Part shown: piece after piece, positions 13,521 through 26,620 of the stretch
Layout of the letters: each line of letters opens with the position of its first letter
How positions within the stretch are numbered: position 1 is the first letter of the stretch
Assembly: GCA_963931925.1 (NCBI GenBank)
Contig: OZ007570.1
Location: forward strand, 31,755,795-31,819,794
Length of the DNA: 64,000 bases
Source: Onchidella celtica
Taxonomy: Eukaryota > Mollusca > Gastropoda > Systellommatophora > Onchidiidae
Reading direction: 5' to 3'
Program-made: the position numbers and the translations under genes
The notes under the pieces: generated by a model
Told to the model about the DNA's origin: nothing
Seen by the model: only the letters and a program-made list of their open reading frames with translations
Database searches by the model: none

Positions 13521-15325
13521 ACAATGCCCCTAAACAGACTTGACATCAGCATTGCCGTGGAAGTGGAACATGATTAGACTAACAGATCTTCTTTGAAACA
13601 TTTCTTTACTGTTAGAAGCATAGACACGCCTGACAGTCGAGAGCATATTCAACAAAAATTCCACACTTTTAGAAGACTTGCGATCAGGAATTCAAACAAC
13701 AACAGAAAAAAACAACACAAAAACGAACAAGATAAGAATAATCAGAAGAAGTTGTTACTTACCTGTTTACTTCGAAAGTTAGGTGGTTAGCTGCAAAATC
13801 TGCAACAGACAGAAAAATGTCTCCAACTACGCTAAGTGACCCATCCTGCCAGGCGAGTAAAACTACGAGTAAATGAGAACAGAAAGGTCAAGTAATGGTC
13901 GACCTCCTCTGCCACAATCTCAAAAAACCAGTGTAGGTGGTTGAATGGTCTAGTCGAGGTATGACATTCATCCCTGGCACAGAATGATAAACTATTGTAT
14001 TAACCAGTTACCACGCCGGACGTCGCAGTTCACCAACTTGCCCACGTGGTATGTTGCACTATCCTACATCCACATTTCAATGTTGTTCCTAATGAGAACA
14101 CTTCACGTGGCAATCGCAAGTGATTTTCAGTTGGACAGGACTCACTAACAAAGGAAATTAGATTACCCTGGTCCCAAGTTAGGACAGAAATTTAAAACAG
14201 CCATTTAATTTGGGATAAATTGCAATGTTGTACCCTGTGTCTCGGGTTGTACGATACGATGAATGGACAGTGTTAGGTGGGGGCGGTAGGGGGAAGGAAG
14301 ATTGTGGTATGACAGAATACGAGTATAAACGTTTCTGCAGTGTATGACCCTCTTCTTCTTCTTCTGCAGTTCTCATCATACCAAATCTATCGATTCTTTC
14401 CGGATGAAATTCAACATTGTGGAGAAAGGGGAGAAATTGTGTGAAAAGGGAAAGCAAGTCACGGAGTATGAGATGGAAAAGGATGAAAATAAAGAGTGGG
14501 GTACTGGTAACTCAAGAATGCAGAACGAAGAGAATGAAATAAGGATGAACATGAAAAAAAGAAACGGGGAAGGAGGCAAATAGACAAATTAAGCATGAGA
14601 AGAAACGGTATGAGAAACCTGGATACAGAATGATGTTCTAGCCCTGCCTTACCTCCTCACACTCTTTCCCCACCCTTGCATTCTTCTATCGTTCATCCTT
14701 GACACTTCAGGGCGCGGCCAGGCAAAAGACAAAACAAAACAAGTAAGTCATGACCCCTTGACAAAGAATTTCGAAAAGTACTACTGTTATACTAGAATAC
14801 ATATTGTTGCTGTAATGGGACACAGAAAATGTAATGCACACCGTGCAATGGAATGCATTTCTATAGTCAGTCAGTCTAGGAGTAGAATTTCTGCAGTCAG
14901 TCTGGGAGTATAATTACTCCCATATTCATATTGTAGCTGGTGGCAAAGGCCAGACCCATATTTCTCTTTTGAAATTAGTTATACCTCACAGAATCCAATG
15001 CCATACATCAGACGGATATATCACCCTGTAGTATAATTTATCCCACGAAATACAATGTAGGCATTCAAAGTGATTTGTTTAGGCGACATATAACATGTTG
15101 TTTTTTAAGTCGAAACCTGCACTCTTTTTGCGATTCGATACTGTCCAATGCGCCTTATACAATAGTCCGTTTTGCAGCAAATGTTAATTTCACCCGTCCC
15201 CCATCCCATTAAAATTCAGTTCATTTTTGCTGTTTTATTGTTTAGTTTCTGCCTTTTTTCTTTATTTGTTTGTGCCTATAATCTGTGTATGTGGACCCTA
15301 GCCTAAGAGTGTTTGCAATAGATTG
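13521..15325. other. Gene-free stretch
   Basis: I see no gene. A short internal duplication at about 14855-14925 repeats CAGTCAGTCT-GGAGTA. A CTT-rich tract lies near 14350. Confidence 0.5.
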
Positions 15326-15330
15326 TGCAT

Positions 15331-15352
15331 GAGAGAGAGAGAGAGAGAGAAC

Positions 15353-15442
<90 letters not shown>
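15331..15442. repeat. (GA)n microsatellite
   Basis: About 110 bp of GA dinucleotides with GATA, GAAA and AACGA interruptions. The minus strand reads as an artefactual Ser/Leu frame. Confidence 0.95.
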
Positions 15443-16125
15443 AAAACTTTCTGTAAAGAGCCTATATTTTGGATAAATGATCTTCATTATTAGAATAGCG
15501 ATTATTATTGCTTTTTATAATTATGCTTCATTGCAACAAATACGAAAGAGAACATTAAAATCTAGGTATTATCATTATAATACCTGTAAGCAACAGTTTC
15601 CATATACCATGTAATCGCCAGGCACCGGTATAGCAATGCAATGAAATAGCAAAGCATCCAGGCCACGGGAAAATAGAGAAAACAGTATTTTACTGATGAA
15701 ATCAAAGGGCTGTCATTGGTATGTGAACCTGTCAGCAATTTGTCATATCAACATTAACCCTTAGCATTTCATCGCGGCCGGACCTACTGTCAACAAGCCC
15801 TCAGCAATTTGACAACCAAAAACAAAATTCGCGGGAAAGGACCAGTATCAATATTTAGGTCACACATGATTAATTTTGTTGAAGGGCACATTAATTAGAT
15901 ACCGGCTTTATAAATATCTAAAACTTTCTTCATTACAGAGGTAGGAAATAAGTAAACCGTGAAAGGAAAATCACGTCAGGGAAAATCCTAAAACCTAAAA
16001 CAGAATATTTCTGATGTGGAAATTTTATTATATAAATATCAGCCCGATGTTCGTTGTTATCTTTTTCCTTTTCTTCTTTCTTTCGCTCTTTCGGTTCCCT
16101 TTTCTGTTGAAAATCAAACTGCTAT

Positions 16126-16218
16126 TAAAAAAAAAAAAAACCCATATAAAACCCAACAAAACAGCGACAACAACAACCCCCCCCCCCCCCAAAACAACAA
16201 CAACAACAACAACAAAAA
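16126..16218. repeat. A-run, C-run and (CAA)n compound microsatellite
   Basis: An A-run, short AAAC-type units, a C-run of about 13 and then CAA triplets. All frames through it give low-complexity Thr/Pro/Asn or Val/Gly peptides. Confidence 0.9.
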
Positions 16219-16865
16219 CCTGATCATCTACTCCAACATTTGAATTTGAAAGACAAATGGATATCATATCAATCTCGTAACTTTGGTTTTGGCCATATCT
16301 TAAAAATCTCGTCTCACATATTTAACTGTCTAGCTATGTTTTCTGGGTGTTCCCAAAGGGTGCAGATGCATTCATTGACAAAACAATGTCGGGCACATTC
16401 CAAAAATGTTTGTATTAAGCGACAGGGATAAAATAATGACATTTTCCAATATACCTGGGGCTGCGGATTATGCGACAAGGAAACACAAACCTACTCGGCG
16501 TCCCTAAAAATGTGGAGCTCCGTGACAGAACACATAAATATTACACGGTATGAGACAATAAACGGCACGCGTATCTAAGCGATTTTTTTCGACATATTCT
16601 CGAGAACAAATTAAATATGTATAAACATGTATTTAATCAAGCTGAAATTTCTTTATCGTGCAGCGTGGCCAAGACGCGAGGAACAGACACTATTTTTTTT
16701 ATGTACGACAAATATTATAAACCCACATTTTGATTCGTCCATTGCAAGCTACACAATTTTTAAAGAATTTAGGTGGAAACAACGCGTTTCTATGTTTAGT
16801 GTTTGTCTCCGAGTTCTCGGTGTAAGTTTCGTAAATCCCTTTTATTATTATGGAATGATGAAATT

Positions 16866-17131
16866 CCGGACCTTAGTTCTCGTTTGTTCCAGCTGCACTT
16901 TTGCACAACTGAAAAACTCGATGTTAAACCTTTACGGCTTTAGTATTATGATAAGGAGTTAGAATAAATCGGAACTGAGACACAGCTTGAGAAGTGTCAC
17001 AATGCATTTTAAACAAGTGCCAAAAATGTGCATTTGTTATATCTCTTCTACACACTAAAAGATCCCCCCCCCCACCCCCCCTTTTTTTTTTTAGAAAATG
17101 GAGCCACAGCAAAACAAGAGCTAAAGTCGCC
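16866..17131 (-). mobile_element. MITE family A, copy 3 (inverted)
   Basis: About 266 bp in the opposite orientation to the other copies. It begins CCGGACCTTAGTTCTCG and ends CAAGAGCTAAAGTCGCC. The interior carries the reverse complement of the family block, CTTTAGTATTATGATAAG, and a C-run/T-run insertion at about 17063-17093. It has no coding capacity. Confidence 0.8.
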
Positions 17132-19865
17132 AAATGTTGAAACAATCAAATACTTTCCACTGATATTTAGCTAACACCACCAAGGCATCAAATTGTTAGG
17201 TAAGTCAGGATTGACATTTGAATGAGTAGGTTAGTTTAGTCAAAAGCAGCAAGACCAACAAGTTGCTGCAATGGCAATAAATGGTAAATTTAAACCAAAC
17301 GGTTTCTTAAGAATCATAAATTCCACATCACTCATAAGAGGCAGCCCTAGCCCTCTTGCGTGCAACTGCATGGAGCTCCTCTTTCAAACCTTGGCATAAT
17401 CGATATCTTTGGTAACGATACTTTCCATTATGAACCCAATGGAAGACGCATAAAATTATTCGCAAGTCAACGTCCAGACATTTGTTTTACGAAAACGATC
17501 ACAAGCAATGATTCACACGAAACATTTCTGCATGTCTAAGGCCCAGTATGTATCAGTATGTACTCCTTTAATCCTCATCCAAATTCTACGCCAAGAAATG
17601 TCAATAGAAATGCCTGGCATACAAAATGCCCCGTTGGCTCATGTCCACTGGGTATACTTTCATACAAATTCTTTGATGGAAACTGGCATCACTGGATGTG
17701 AATACATACATGTAACATTTTGCTCCAGGGTCATTATTAAGAAATTACTCCTCATGACCTCAGGTGTAATCATTCCGCAATTTCTATGCCTGCCATAGAA
17801 GTTACTGGAATATAACAATCCATTTCCTCCTAATGGTTTTCACACTTGCCCCAAATCTCCGGGAATACGAAATAGAATTCGAAAAGAACAAACAAACAAA
17901 AAAAGGGAGAGGGGGGGGGGGGGGGAGGGAAGGAGGGGGGTGTGCAAAAAAAAACACCAACAACACTGAATCTGCAGAATATTTTGATAAAACACATTCC
18001 CAAATTCCACCTTTAAAACCACAGACAACATGGAATTTTTCAGAGTGTGCGACCCACAACCAAATTCAAAGAACAGCTGCATTTATGTACATGTAGAATT
18101 ATTCACATCATCCATGTCCAGCTAGATTTATAATTACGTGCGTGGCATGAATAAGGTTCGTACTTTCGAGAGTTACATTTTGAAAATGATCTTTCAATAC
18201 CGCTGACCTAATACTACTAGGACCAAGGATGTGTAACCCAGTAGAAATGACATTTATGTCAGGATGAAATTATGTTAGGAAGGATACAGTCACAGACCTC
18301 ATACGACAGGCGAATGGCACAAGCCTTTGCGTGAGGCTTTGGGGGACAAAGATGACATAGTTGTCTATAGAATTTAAAAAAAAAAAAAAAATCGACATCG
18401 GGAGAACGCCTGGAGGCCGATACTCCAAAGACACGGTACACATAAGATCTGATGGAAGGATGACCCAGACCAGGAAACGGTGACAGTCCATACAGGTGGT
18501 CTGTGACCCGGTTGAATGTGAATGATCGACTACGGGCAGTGCAATACAAAGTGAATGTCAATGGAGGAAAAAGGTAACAGGAGAGGGATTCTGCGTAGAA
18601 AACAAAAAAAAATAAAAAAAATAGACCACAGCCACAACTGCCTAATGGTCGATTTAGCTGTAAAGACGTCTTGACTGTAAACAACGTGTAAGGCCACCGA
18701 GCCCCTACGCACTAGTAAATTTTAGTATACCGTGCCTGCAACAAAGCTTAAAGGGCAGAAAGAACTGTTTTATATGTGGTAGTGTTTCCCCTTTCTTTTA
18801 AATATCTGTAACCATTTATGAAATATGTATTAGAGAAAAATATTTGAAAATGCATACCCCACTTATTATTATCTTATTCCTTGAAAAAATCAATACAAAG
18901 AAAACACGCGGGTTTCATTATGGTTGCTTTCAGAGTATATAGTAGCTTTGTATTATATTTATTTTTTTAATGAACTGTTAAATAATTTAAAATTCTTTCC
19001 ACCCTCCTCTCTATAAGAAGAAAAAGGGGTAGAAGAAGAACAATCAAAAGGTTCACAAATCTAGTAGTAATCATTTCCATAAACAGATAGTCCCGTTGCA
19101 TTCCACTCTTGCCTCAATGCCGTCACTGTCAGAAACCTTCCGGTAAAAACGACCTGCTGCCATCAAACATATATGCACTGTACTGATCAAGCGGTTCCCT
19201 GCTATTATAGCTCTTACCACTAGACAACCTTTACCGCCGGTGTAGAGACATTATCCCACGTTATGCTGAACCATAAATATTCATCAGATGAATTGGTGAC
19301 CTAACGGGTGGGCAAAAGGTTATATAGAAAGCTAAAGTACCTTATAAATCTTTATTAACTTAAGTACAGCGGCTCTGTATTATGTTATACGTGACTGCAA
19401 AATTAATACGGTGCTAAGAAGAACTCAAAACCAAAATCCCATTTACATGCAGTATAATGCACCATGATTATTTACCGTATTTGTCTCAGTAAAGTTCAGT
19501 TGTCACATGGTGGTCGGAATAACCTTGAAGTCAGCAATGTTCTGCGTGTGTAACGTATTACGATCATTATATGGGAAAATTGTTGCTCTGCAGGAAGCAA
19601 AAAAGCGAATACTGACTGAATCGTGTGCTTAATCAAATAATGTAAGTATCAGAGAGGCAGTTTAGCACCCCAAGGAGTTCTCTCGACCAATGTCGTCTGG
19701 TATTGGCCATATATATTTGTAAGTGCATTTTTGCCTATTCGAGGAAATGAGGATTGAAGTTTGGTCGGCAAAAGGGCTAAAACTCATAAAACATTCCGTC
19801 ATAAACACATATCATCTCGAAAAGTTTTTAACCGATTGCTATGACTGTCATGATCACATTAGGAT
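17132..19865. other. Gene-free stretch
   Basis: No gene supported. It holds a G-run of about 15 plus a G-rich purine tract at 17907-17941, and A-runs at 18376 and 18602 with purine-rich flanks. The minus-strand frames at 18259-18712 are shadows of those tracts. Confidence 0.5.
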
Positions 19866-20340
19866 CATAAATGCCGTGCTAGGTCACGACGTCAGTGAGT
19901 TAATTTTTACGATCTTGTTGATTATAACCAGCGTAATTTGTCCTTGAGCTGTTCTCGTGAACAGTTTGTTTTGAAACACCTTTTTTCTGATGGATGGAGA
20001 GAAGGAGGGGCGAGACAGAATAAATGTATAGCTAGGAATGACAGAGCAGTTCTCGACCCCGTGATTTTGATTAACATAGATAAGGGGCGAGTAAAGGTAG
20101 TTTATTTAGACGCTTAGTTGGCGTTCGGAAATTCGTGCATAAGTGTAGAAAGCACGGGGGTTGAAGATTTTAGTAGTTAATGTTTCGCATTTTAAATTGT
20201 CTAGGTAAAAGTGACCTTGATTTGGCGCAAGGCCGTGACAAGCATAAATTAATATTGCAGGCTGAGCTCCAGCGACTGCACCAATCAAATGTATGAATCT
20301 GGACGGAAGGTCGAGACATAGCTTTAGTATTTAAACCCGT
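19866..20340 (+). repeat. Large dispersed repeat G, copy 1
   Basis: About 475 bp that aligns along its whole length with the reverse complement of 43706-44199. Anchors in order are AAATGCCGTGCTAGGTCACG, TTGATTATAACCAGCGTAAT, CTGTTCTCGTGAACAGTTTG, TCTCGACCCCGTGATTTTGA, GTAGAAAGCACG, GCACCAATCAAAT and a TATTTAAA box at 20328. The right end retains a CCAAT motif (20281) and a TATA-like motif about 45 bp apart in both copies, so this end may carry a promoter. The element class is unknown; no ORF of note. Confidence 0.75.
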
Positions 20341-21300
20341 GCAGAGCTTAGATAGATGCCACATGTAGACAATCCATTTACGAAGTGGACGGCGATAGTC
20401 CTCAGCCAGATGAGAGACATAGAGACGCAGTTGAGCAGTCCATATTGTGAGGAGCGTGATGTTTTAAAGCTCCAGAGCCTAAGCTACTTGGTTTGTTATG
20501 AACCCACAGCTTTTACATCCAGCGCTCTCACTCCCAGTGATGGCCGCATGGTGAGAGTCCATACTAATTTGTAATGATGAAAGTGAACCGTTCTACTTAC
20601 TTTTGAAGACAGTTTCAGAGCTACCGCCAGACAACGCATGGTTGTACAAGCATTCTCCATGGCGTGTCTAGAGGAAATGTCCATATCATAACATGTCTCA
20701 TTGAATTAATAGAATTTAAACTGTTATATCCGTCGCCACGTGCGCGGATTCTATTTGGCATCTAACTCATATGACCTGCAAGTAGTTAGAGTGAATAAGT
20801 TAGTCTTTATAGAAAGCTGTAGTTTCATTAGTTAGATTCAGTTGCCGTTGAATTGATATTTATATTTATAATTATATTTGTTACATTAATTCCTGTAATT
20901 AAACTGCCCTACAGTTCTGCTAAAAATCAAAGCAATTGATTTATTTAGTTTTTAGAGTGCAAGTATTTTTTTTGCGTGTTCGTCGATTGTGGGAGCGGAC
21001 CTCGAAAGAGTGTCAGTCGAATTATCCCCATCTAACCCACATCGCGACAATGACACTGTCTTATCCATAATAAAATTAGGAGTGAGAGAACCACTTTCAT
21101 GAAAAAATCTCAAAATCGGCAAAATGTCACCTACAACAATATGACAAAATTCCCCTCCATGTCCAGTCCAAATTTTCGGATACCAGCTACTTAACAGATT
21201 GTCGTAGGCTTGGGGATAAACTGTCAATTTTAGATACGAAGAAAAAGCGGCTTATACTGCAAGGAATGAAAAATCCTAAAAACCACAGAAAAACTGTGGG
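20341..21300. other. Gene-free stretch
   Basis: No supported gene or repeat. It is AT-rich between about 20820 and 20960. Confidence 0.45.
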
Positions 21301-21317
21301 GTGCAGCAGGGCTAAAA

Positions 21318-21461
21318 GCAAAGTCAAAATTGGGCAACATACCACTTTTTCTTTTTGATATTGCAACATACAACTTTTTCTTTTTGATATTGCAACATAC
21401 AACTTTTTCTTTTTGATATTGCAACATACAACTTGTTCTTTTTGCCCAATTTTGACTTTGC
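21318..21461. repeat. 29-bp tandem repeat inside a 20-bp perfect hairpin
   Basis: The arms GCAAAGTCAAAATTGGGCAA (21318-21337) and TTGCCCAATTTTGACTTTGC (21442-21461) are exact reverse complements. Between them the 29-bp unit starting GCAACATACAACTTTTTC is repeated in phase at 21334, 21363, 21392 and 21421, almost without change. AAGGAATGAAA occurs just outside both sides (about 21261 and 21463). Transcribed, this would fold as a stem with a long repeat loop. Frames across it are repetitive and are not credited as protein. Confidence 0.9.
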
Positions 21462-22404
21462 AAGGAATGAAAGCGACTTACGGTGACTAGTTCTTTTGTC
21501 TTCTGAAAATTTACATTTCATTCACCAGATGAGACAAAATTTGTTATATTTTTATATTTCATCTTCTAAAAACTTTTCTCATGACTGCTGAGAATATAAA
21601 GAGAAGAAAGAAGGAAGCAAAATGGAGTGTTGGTTTCCAGCAATAGGTGCCAAATTTACTGTTATTCAGAGATTGTTACCGAAATAAAACTCGATTTATT
21701 TAACCTGTACATGACTGAAAAAACATGGTGAAGCATGGTTAAAAAAAAAATACATGTTGGCTAATAACCTGGTCTTGGATTACAGTTAAGACGTTCGATT
21801 GTTCAAATTACATGACAAATTGCGAAGCACCCTGTAAGGTTTTTAACGTCGACAAAGCATATAATTGTTAAATTAAGAAACTATACGCTATAAAATAGCT
21901 TTGTAAATGTCATCTGGAATTACCTGAATATTATTGTTGTGCACTGTATTTCTGACAAATCTCTCCCAACAAAACCAAGTGCAGCAGAGCATGGTCACAC
22001 AGACATAATGTCAATTCGTATGCACTTGTGAACTTTTGTATTGTGCAATACTCTCATTGAATATTTTATTGCATTGTACGCATTAGAACATGCTTGACAT
22101 ACCCCAGAGGACTGTCAATAAAGCATCACATTACATGGTAAAAACGCACACTGCAGTGAAGATTTACACTTGTCCCTGTCACTGAATGCCAAAAGTGTCG
22201 ACAGTTTACAAATTCCACTCACAAAGTCACCGCGAGCCACAGCTGGAATGTGCTCGAATTAGTGGTGACAAACTGAATTATCCACTGAAAGACCTCGACC
22301 ATTTCTGTCATGTGTCAATGCGATAAACCTGTTGTGATTTGTGCGGGGTGACAGCAAATTATCTATTAGCAAAATGGTCAGAATTGGTTGGGAAGCATTT
22401 TGCA

Positions 22405-22418
22405 CCCCCCCCCCCCTT
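22405..22418. repeat. C-run
   Basis: A homopolymer of about 14 C after GCA. It produces Pro-rich shadow frames. Confidence 0.8.
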
Positions 22419-22732
22419 CCTTTCCTTATTTTTTTGTTACAAAAATGCATTGCCCTCGGTGGGAAAGGCGATAAAAAATTTCCCCCTGCTCCTTTTCCAA
22501 CTTCTGTTCCTGGAAAGATTAGATCCAAATATTTTAACGTAAATATAATTTAATCGCTAACCTTCCTTACTCTAAATGGTGCTTGCGGTGAACTGAATGC
22601 AAATCCGGTACTGCGTCAGTCAACTGAAATGAAAAAAAAAGAAGAACAAGAAGCCGTGTAGTGGCTGCAAATTATGTATGTATTCATGGGATATCCATAC
22701 AGACTGAACTAACAACACTATGTTAAAGTGAC

Positions 22733-22751
22733 AAGATACAGTGTATCTTGC
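22733..22751. repeat. Short perfect palindrome
   Basis: CAAGATACA-G-TGTATCTTG: 9-bp arms around one central base. It could be a protein-binding site or chance. Confidence 0.5.
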
Positions 22752-22795
22752 GGTTATTACTAGTCAAAAAATGACAAGGAAAGGAAGAGAGACTG

Positions 22796-22839
22796 AAAGA
22801 AAGATAGGAAGGAAGGAAAGAATGAAGGCAAAAGAAAAA

Positions 22840-22879
<40 letters not shown>

Positions 22880-22880
22880 G

Positions 22881-22935
<55 letters not shown>

Positions 22936-22936
22936 A
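22796..22936. repeat. (AAAG)n microsatellite
   Basis: A near-pure AAAG tetranucleotide array with a degenerate AAGGAAGG leader. It gives a Lys/Glu/Arg shadow frame of 166 codons on the plus strand. Confidence 0.95.
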
Positions 22937-22989
22937 AAGTCAAAATTAACACCGCCCAGTTCATGGAGAAAACAGAAAACAAGAAAAAA

Positions 22990-23028
22990 AACAAAAAAAG
23001 GGTGGGGTGGGGGGGTGGGGGGGGGGGC
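22990..23028. repeat. A-rich then G-rich tract with quadruplex potential
   Basis: An A-run is followed by GGGTGGGGTGGGGGGGTG and a further long G-run. This has at least four G-tracts close together, so it fits a G-quadruplex-forming sequence. Confidence 0.7.
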
Positions 23029-23725
23029 AGGAACAGTTTATTTTTAAAGGGTTATAAAAAGCATTTTCACTCTAATCTTACATGGGATCACGAAAATATC
23101 AAAGTTAGATTAAATAAAATGTGCATTTGTTTACTCGTAAAACAAAGTCCTGGCAGGGATATCAATAACAGAGTTCGCACGGGATGTAGGGGGACATTAC
23201 TTGTGTTGGAAATAACATCACAGCTTGCACGTCAGCATTAGTGCACCAAATGCTATTCTTCTCTATTTTCCCTATACATGTAGATCTAGTAGTCCCTAAA
23301 GGAAAGGATCCTACCATTGCCTACCACACGAGATAGAATAGCGGACTTTCAAGCAGTGAATAGTAAACAGCACAATCACCCAACCTACCATGACTTCATC
23401 CAATTTACGAGTGGAGAAAGGAAGTGGAACTCATGATACTATGAATTGTAGTGGTGATGCTTTATCAAGGTACGAAAACATACACCATATCATCAGTCCT
23501 TAGTCTGGACTAATTCATTTCGAAAAAAGTACGAACATATTATTATGTAGTAACAGTTATGGACCAAACGTTTAGAAGCAGATTATTCTTAAAGCAACTT
23601 AGCGCGTTTGATGAAGGCTTGAGATGACGGAAACCCTTTGTCGCGTGAATCAAAACCGATGACTTCCACAGTCAATTGACAGAACAATTCATTAACAGGG
23701 GAAAAAATGTTAAATTATAAACACC

Positions 23726-23977
23726 ATGGAAAAGAGCATTGTTGCAGCACATTGCCTGAATTGTCCGTGTAAAACAGGCGCGTGTCGAAAATGCGAAAAT
23801 CCGCGAAGACGAAAGAGGACTAGACACAGAAGGGCGACCGTCTATTGTAGTAGATTGTTAAGTGTTGGTTTACGTCTAGCCTTTCTTCAATCTTCTTCAC
23901 ACACATTCTCCCATGCCCCGCCACTTTTCGTTTTCATGTTAAAGCGACACCGCAAAGACGGAAAGAAAACACTCTAA
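23726..23977 (+). CDS. Hypothetical small Cys-rich basic ORF
   Basis: 83 codons. The ATG sits in CACCATGG, an optimal Kozak context. Residues 10-25 contain five cysteines (C10, C13, C15, C20, C23) followed by an Arg/Lys-rich stretch resembling a nuclear-localisation signal; the C-terminal half is unremarkable and ends in basic residues. I recognise no family, and Cys spacing alone does not prove a zinc-binding fold. It may be a short first exon, a microprotein or chance. Confidence 0.18.
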   Translation: MEKSIVAAHCLNCPCKTGACRKCENPRRRKRTRHRRATVYCSRLLSVGLRLAFLQSSSHTFSHAPPLFVFMLKRHRKDGKKTL

Positions 23978-26555
23978 GAATGCAATTCTCTCTTAAATAA
24001 AGCCGAGTAATTCTCTTAAATAAAGACGGCCTACATTCAAAGCCTCCTTTCTCCTGTCATTCATTAGTAGATGAATGAATGACCTCGTGTTACCTGGAAT
24101 GTCATTAACACAATTAAACTGTTAAATTGAATATTTTCACTTGCCAGGTAAAGATGCAGTAGGATTAAAGTGTGACATTTCGCGTGTGCGTGATACATTA
24201 AAGAAAAATCCAGTTTTGCGTTGTATTTCAAGTTTAGACGCTGCAATAAGTTTCTCTTGCACCTACAGCTGTCTTGACTTAAGCCACGACCACATCAAGT
24301 TACCGAGTATGTAAGATGTAAGTTAAATGTCACCATGATAAATGTAGTTTCGCCTGACCTCTAGTTTCATTGTAGTTGCTGTTGTTAGTGGACAGTAGCA
24401 TTTGACATAGTAAGCTATAACTGAACAGTGAACACAACCAGAGAGTATGTATTTATAGAGAGATCTCACTTCCTCCAAATCGCGAAACTAGGTCACTGCG
24501 GTAAACAAGAATTGAAAGAGACTACGTCCACCAAAGATAGTGTACATATCTGTTTACTGTGGTTTGTTCATATTTTGGGGCTGATTGAACCTATTTCGAG
24601 CAGTTTGTAAGCTCCCACCCCACGTGGAAATGCACAAACGGGTACTGTTTACTGTAGCGACCTACTTTCCACTCCATGCTAAGAGTGGTTTCGTGGCGCC
24701 TCCCGTGTTTCGCAGTGCAAATCAACCAATAGTGAAACCTTTCTATACATACTGACTCTCTGTTACAACTTAATATTTTCTCTGTTCAGCTTTGTAATCA
24801 GACTATGCTGCCCTAACGACAGCATTGGCTGAAATGTCTCGGCCTCAAGGTCAGCGTTTTTTGTGTCAAACCATTTTATATAATTAGCAGTGACATTTTA
24901 ATAGCATCCCTTAATCATAATCTAAGAAAAACTTCCGTCGAGACCTCTGAGACAACTACAAACTTAGAAACTTGTCGTTTTCAAGCAAATTCCTTATAAA
25001 AAATATAGTTTGCCATGGACGAATGAAAATATGGGCATATATTCACATAATGCTCAGTGAGGATAATTTTCAAAATTCATTCCTACTTTTTCTACGCCGC
25101 ATTTTGTCATCTAACATTCCTGTTTTTTCCCGTCAGTGTTTTGTAAGAAAAGAACAGTTTCTTCGTCCAATCTCTTCTTTCGGTGGTTTGGCCATATTTT
25201 TAGGTGCACTATTAAATGACCGCGGTGTATGAAATAATGCGAATCAAGACGGAGACGAAAGCATATTTTTGTAAGCCTGGGCTATTCTGCTTTGTAATAT
25301 ATATTTTGTATATCTTATTTAATTCATAATGCGGATATTTCGGTGCCTAGCCACAATTATGATATCAAATGCTGATGGATCTAATAACAGTAACATTCTA
25401 TCACCTTTTAATACAACAAAAGAATTATATAGAATAATAAGATTGTCATTATGATTGTTCAAACAAACGAACAAACGAACAAACAAACAAACAAGCACTA
25501 ATTCAAATGCATGAATAAGCTGAGTGTGAAATAAATCTTTCAGTAATATTTCTAAACGTGAAGACTGCTTTGGCCTATCCCAGTTTCTCCTCTAAATACT
25601 TTCTTGACGTCGCAAACTGATTTTAGCAATGAGACATACTTCATCCTGCTGGAGATACATGAAACTTAAAACATACCTCCTGCGACCGCTCAGAGGATTA
25701 TGAACCTTAATCCTGTCAGTTTTAGGGCAAAGGTCAACAGGTTGTGAACTCGTACTTGTAGATAATAAGATCTCGAGTAGAAAGTCAGGCAAAAAAATTC
25801 AGATAGATAAAACTGACAATACAGGACACTGAAAAACATGATAGCCAATCCTCTCACCAGAAAGGAATGCAATATGAACGAAAAGTTGCATTCACAAACA
25901 ACTTTGCGACTGCGCTTATTTGTTATTATAGAGCAGTTGTGCACTGACTTGCAGTGAAACGGGAAGGGCGATACTGGCTGAATGGTTTCAAAGTTTGGAC
26001 TGGACCACTAAAATATTCAGTCACAAAGATTTAGAAATTCACAAAAGTTCAAATTCCAAAATCTTCACAATATTGTTCACTTCCCACTTTTGAAATTAAA
26101 AAAAAAAAAAGGTTCAGTAATTAAGTCCAATACATAATGAAATCTTATAGTTCCTTGTTTGCGATAAGAATAAGCGGGATGACGAAGGTTGTTCACACTA
26201 AAATGACTCAGTCAGTTTAGAGGTAATGTTACATGAAAGTTGATAAACTGGTTTAACAGATAATCTTGGACCAACAGAAAAGGCACTTGGACGCCAGAAA
26301 CGATCTCAAGACACCGATTTATCATTCGTGTCATCGTGCAATCTGTTTAGTTTGCCTGCTCGGTGCAGGTTCCTTGCAGTAACCAGCCACTTTTACATCC
26401 GCATATTATTATCTTTTCATGAATTTCTCATAGCTCCAGTCAAAGCCAGGATGAGCAAAGGACATTTATAATTAGTAGGAGAAGGCAGTTCTTTCATTGT
26501 CACGAAAACGAAGGGCTGATAAATACATGTAATTATTATTATACTGCTGAAAGAG
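23978..26555. other. Gene-free stretch
   Basis: No supported gene. It contains a 26-bp tandem duplication around CTCTTAAATAAAG at about 23991-24026, a small palindrome TCATTCAT/ATGAATGA at about 24058-24083, an (AAAC)n tract at 25459-25495 and an A-run at 26099. Confidence 0.5.
24752..24820 (+). mobile_element. Inverted-repeat element family F, copy 1 (fragment)
   Basis: It shares TATTTTCTCT, the block GCTTTGTAATCAGACT, and a CCCTAACGAC end with the copies at 45971 and 47291. Small and degraded. Confidence 0.4.
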
Positions 26556-26620
26556 AGATCGGTTGCTAAAAGATAAGGACAGAAGGACACCCCTATTAGA
26601 AGCCCCAGCTAACCATCCAC
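26556..26620 (+). repeat. Dispersed repeat E, fragment
   Basis: This is a short match to the copies at 31586 and 36203. Shared blocks are CGGTTGCTAAAAGATAAGG, GACAGAAGGACACCC and AACCATCC. Confidence 0.4.

Noticed and set aside
22741..23241. 166-codon plus-strand frame
   Set aside because: Most of it is the AAAG microsatellite read as Lys/Glu/Arg.
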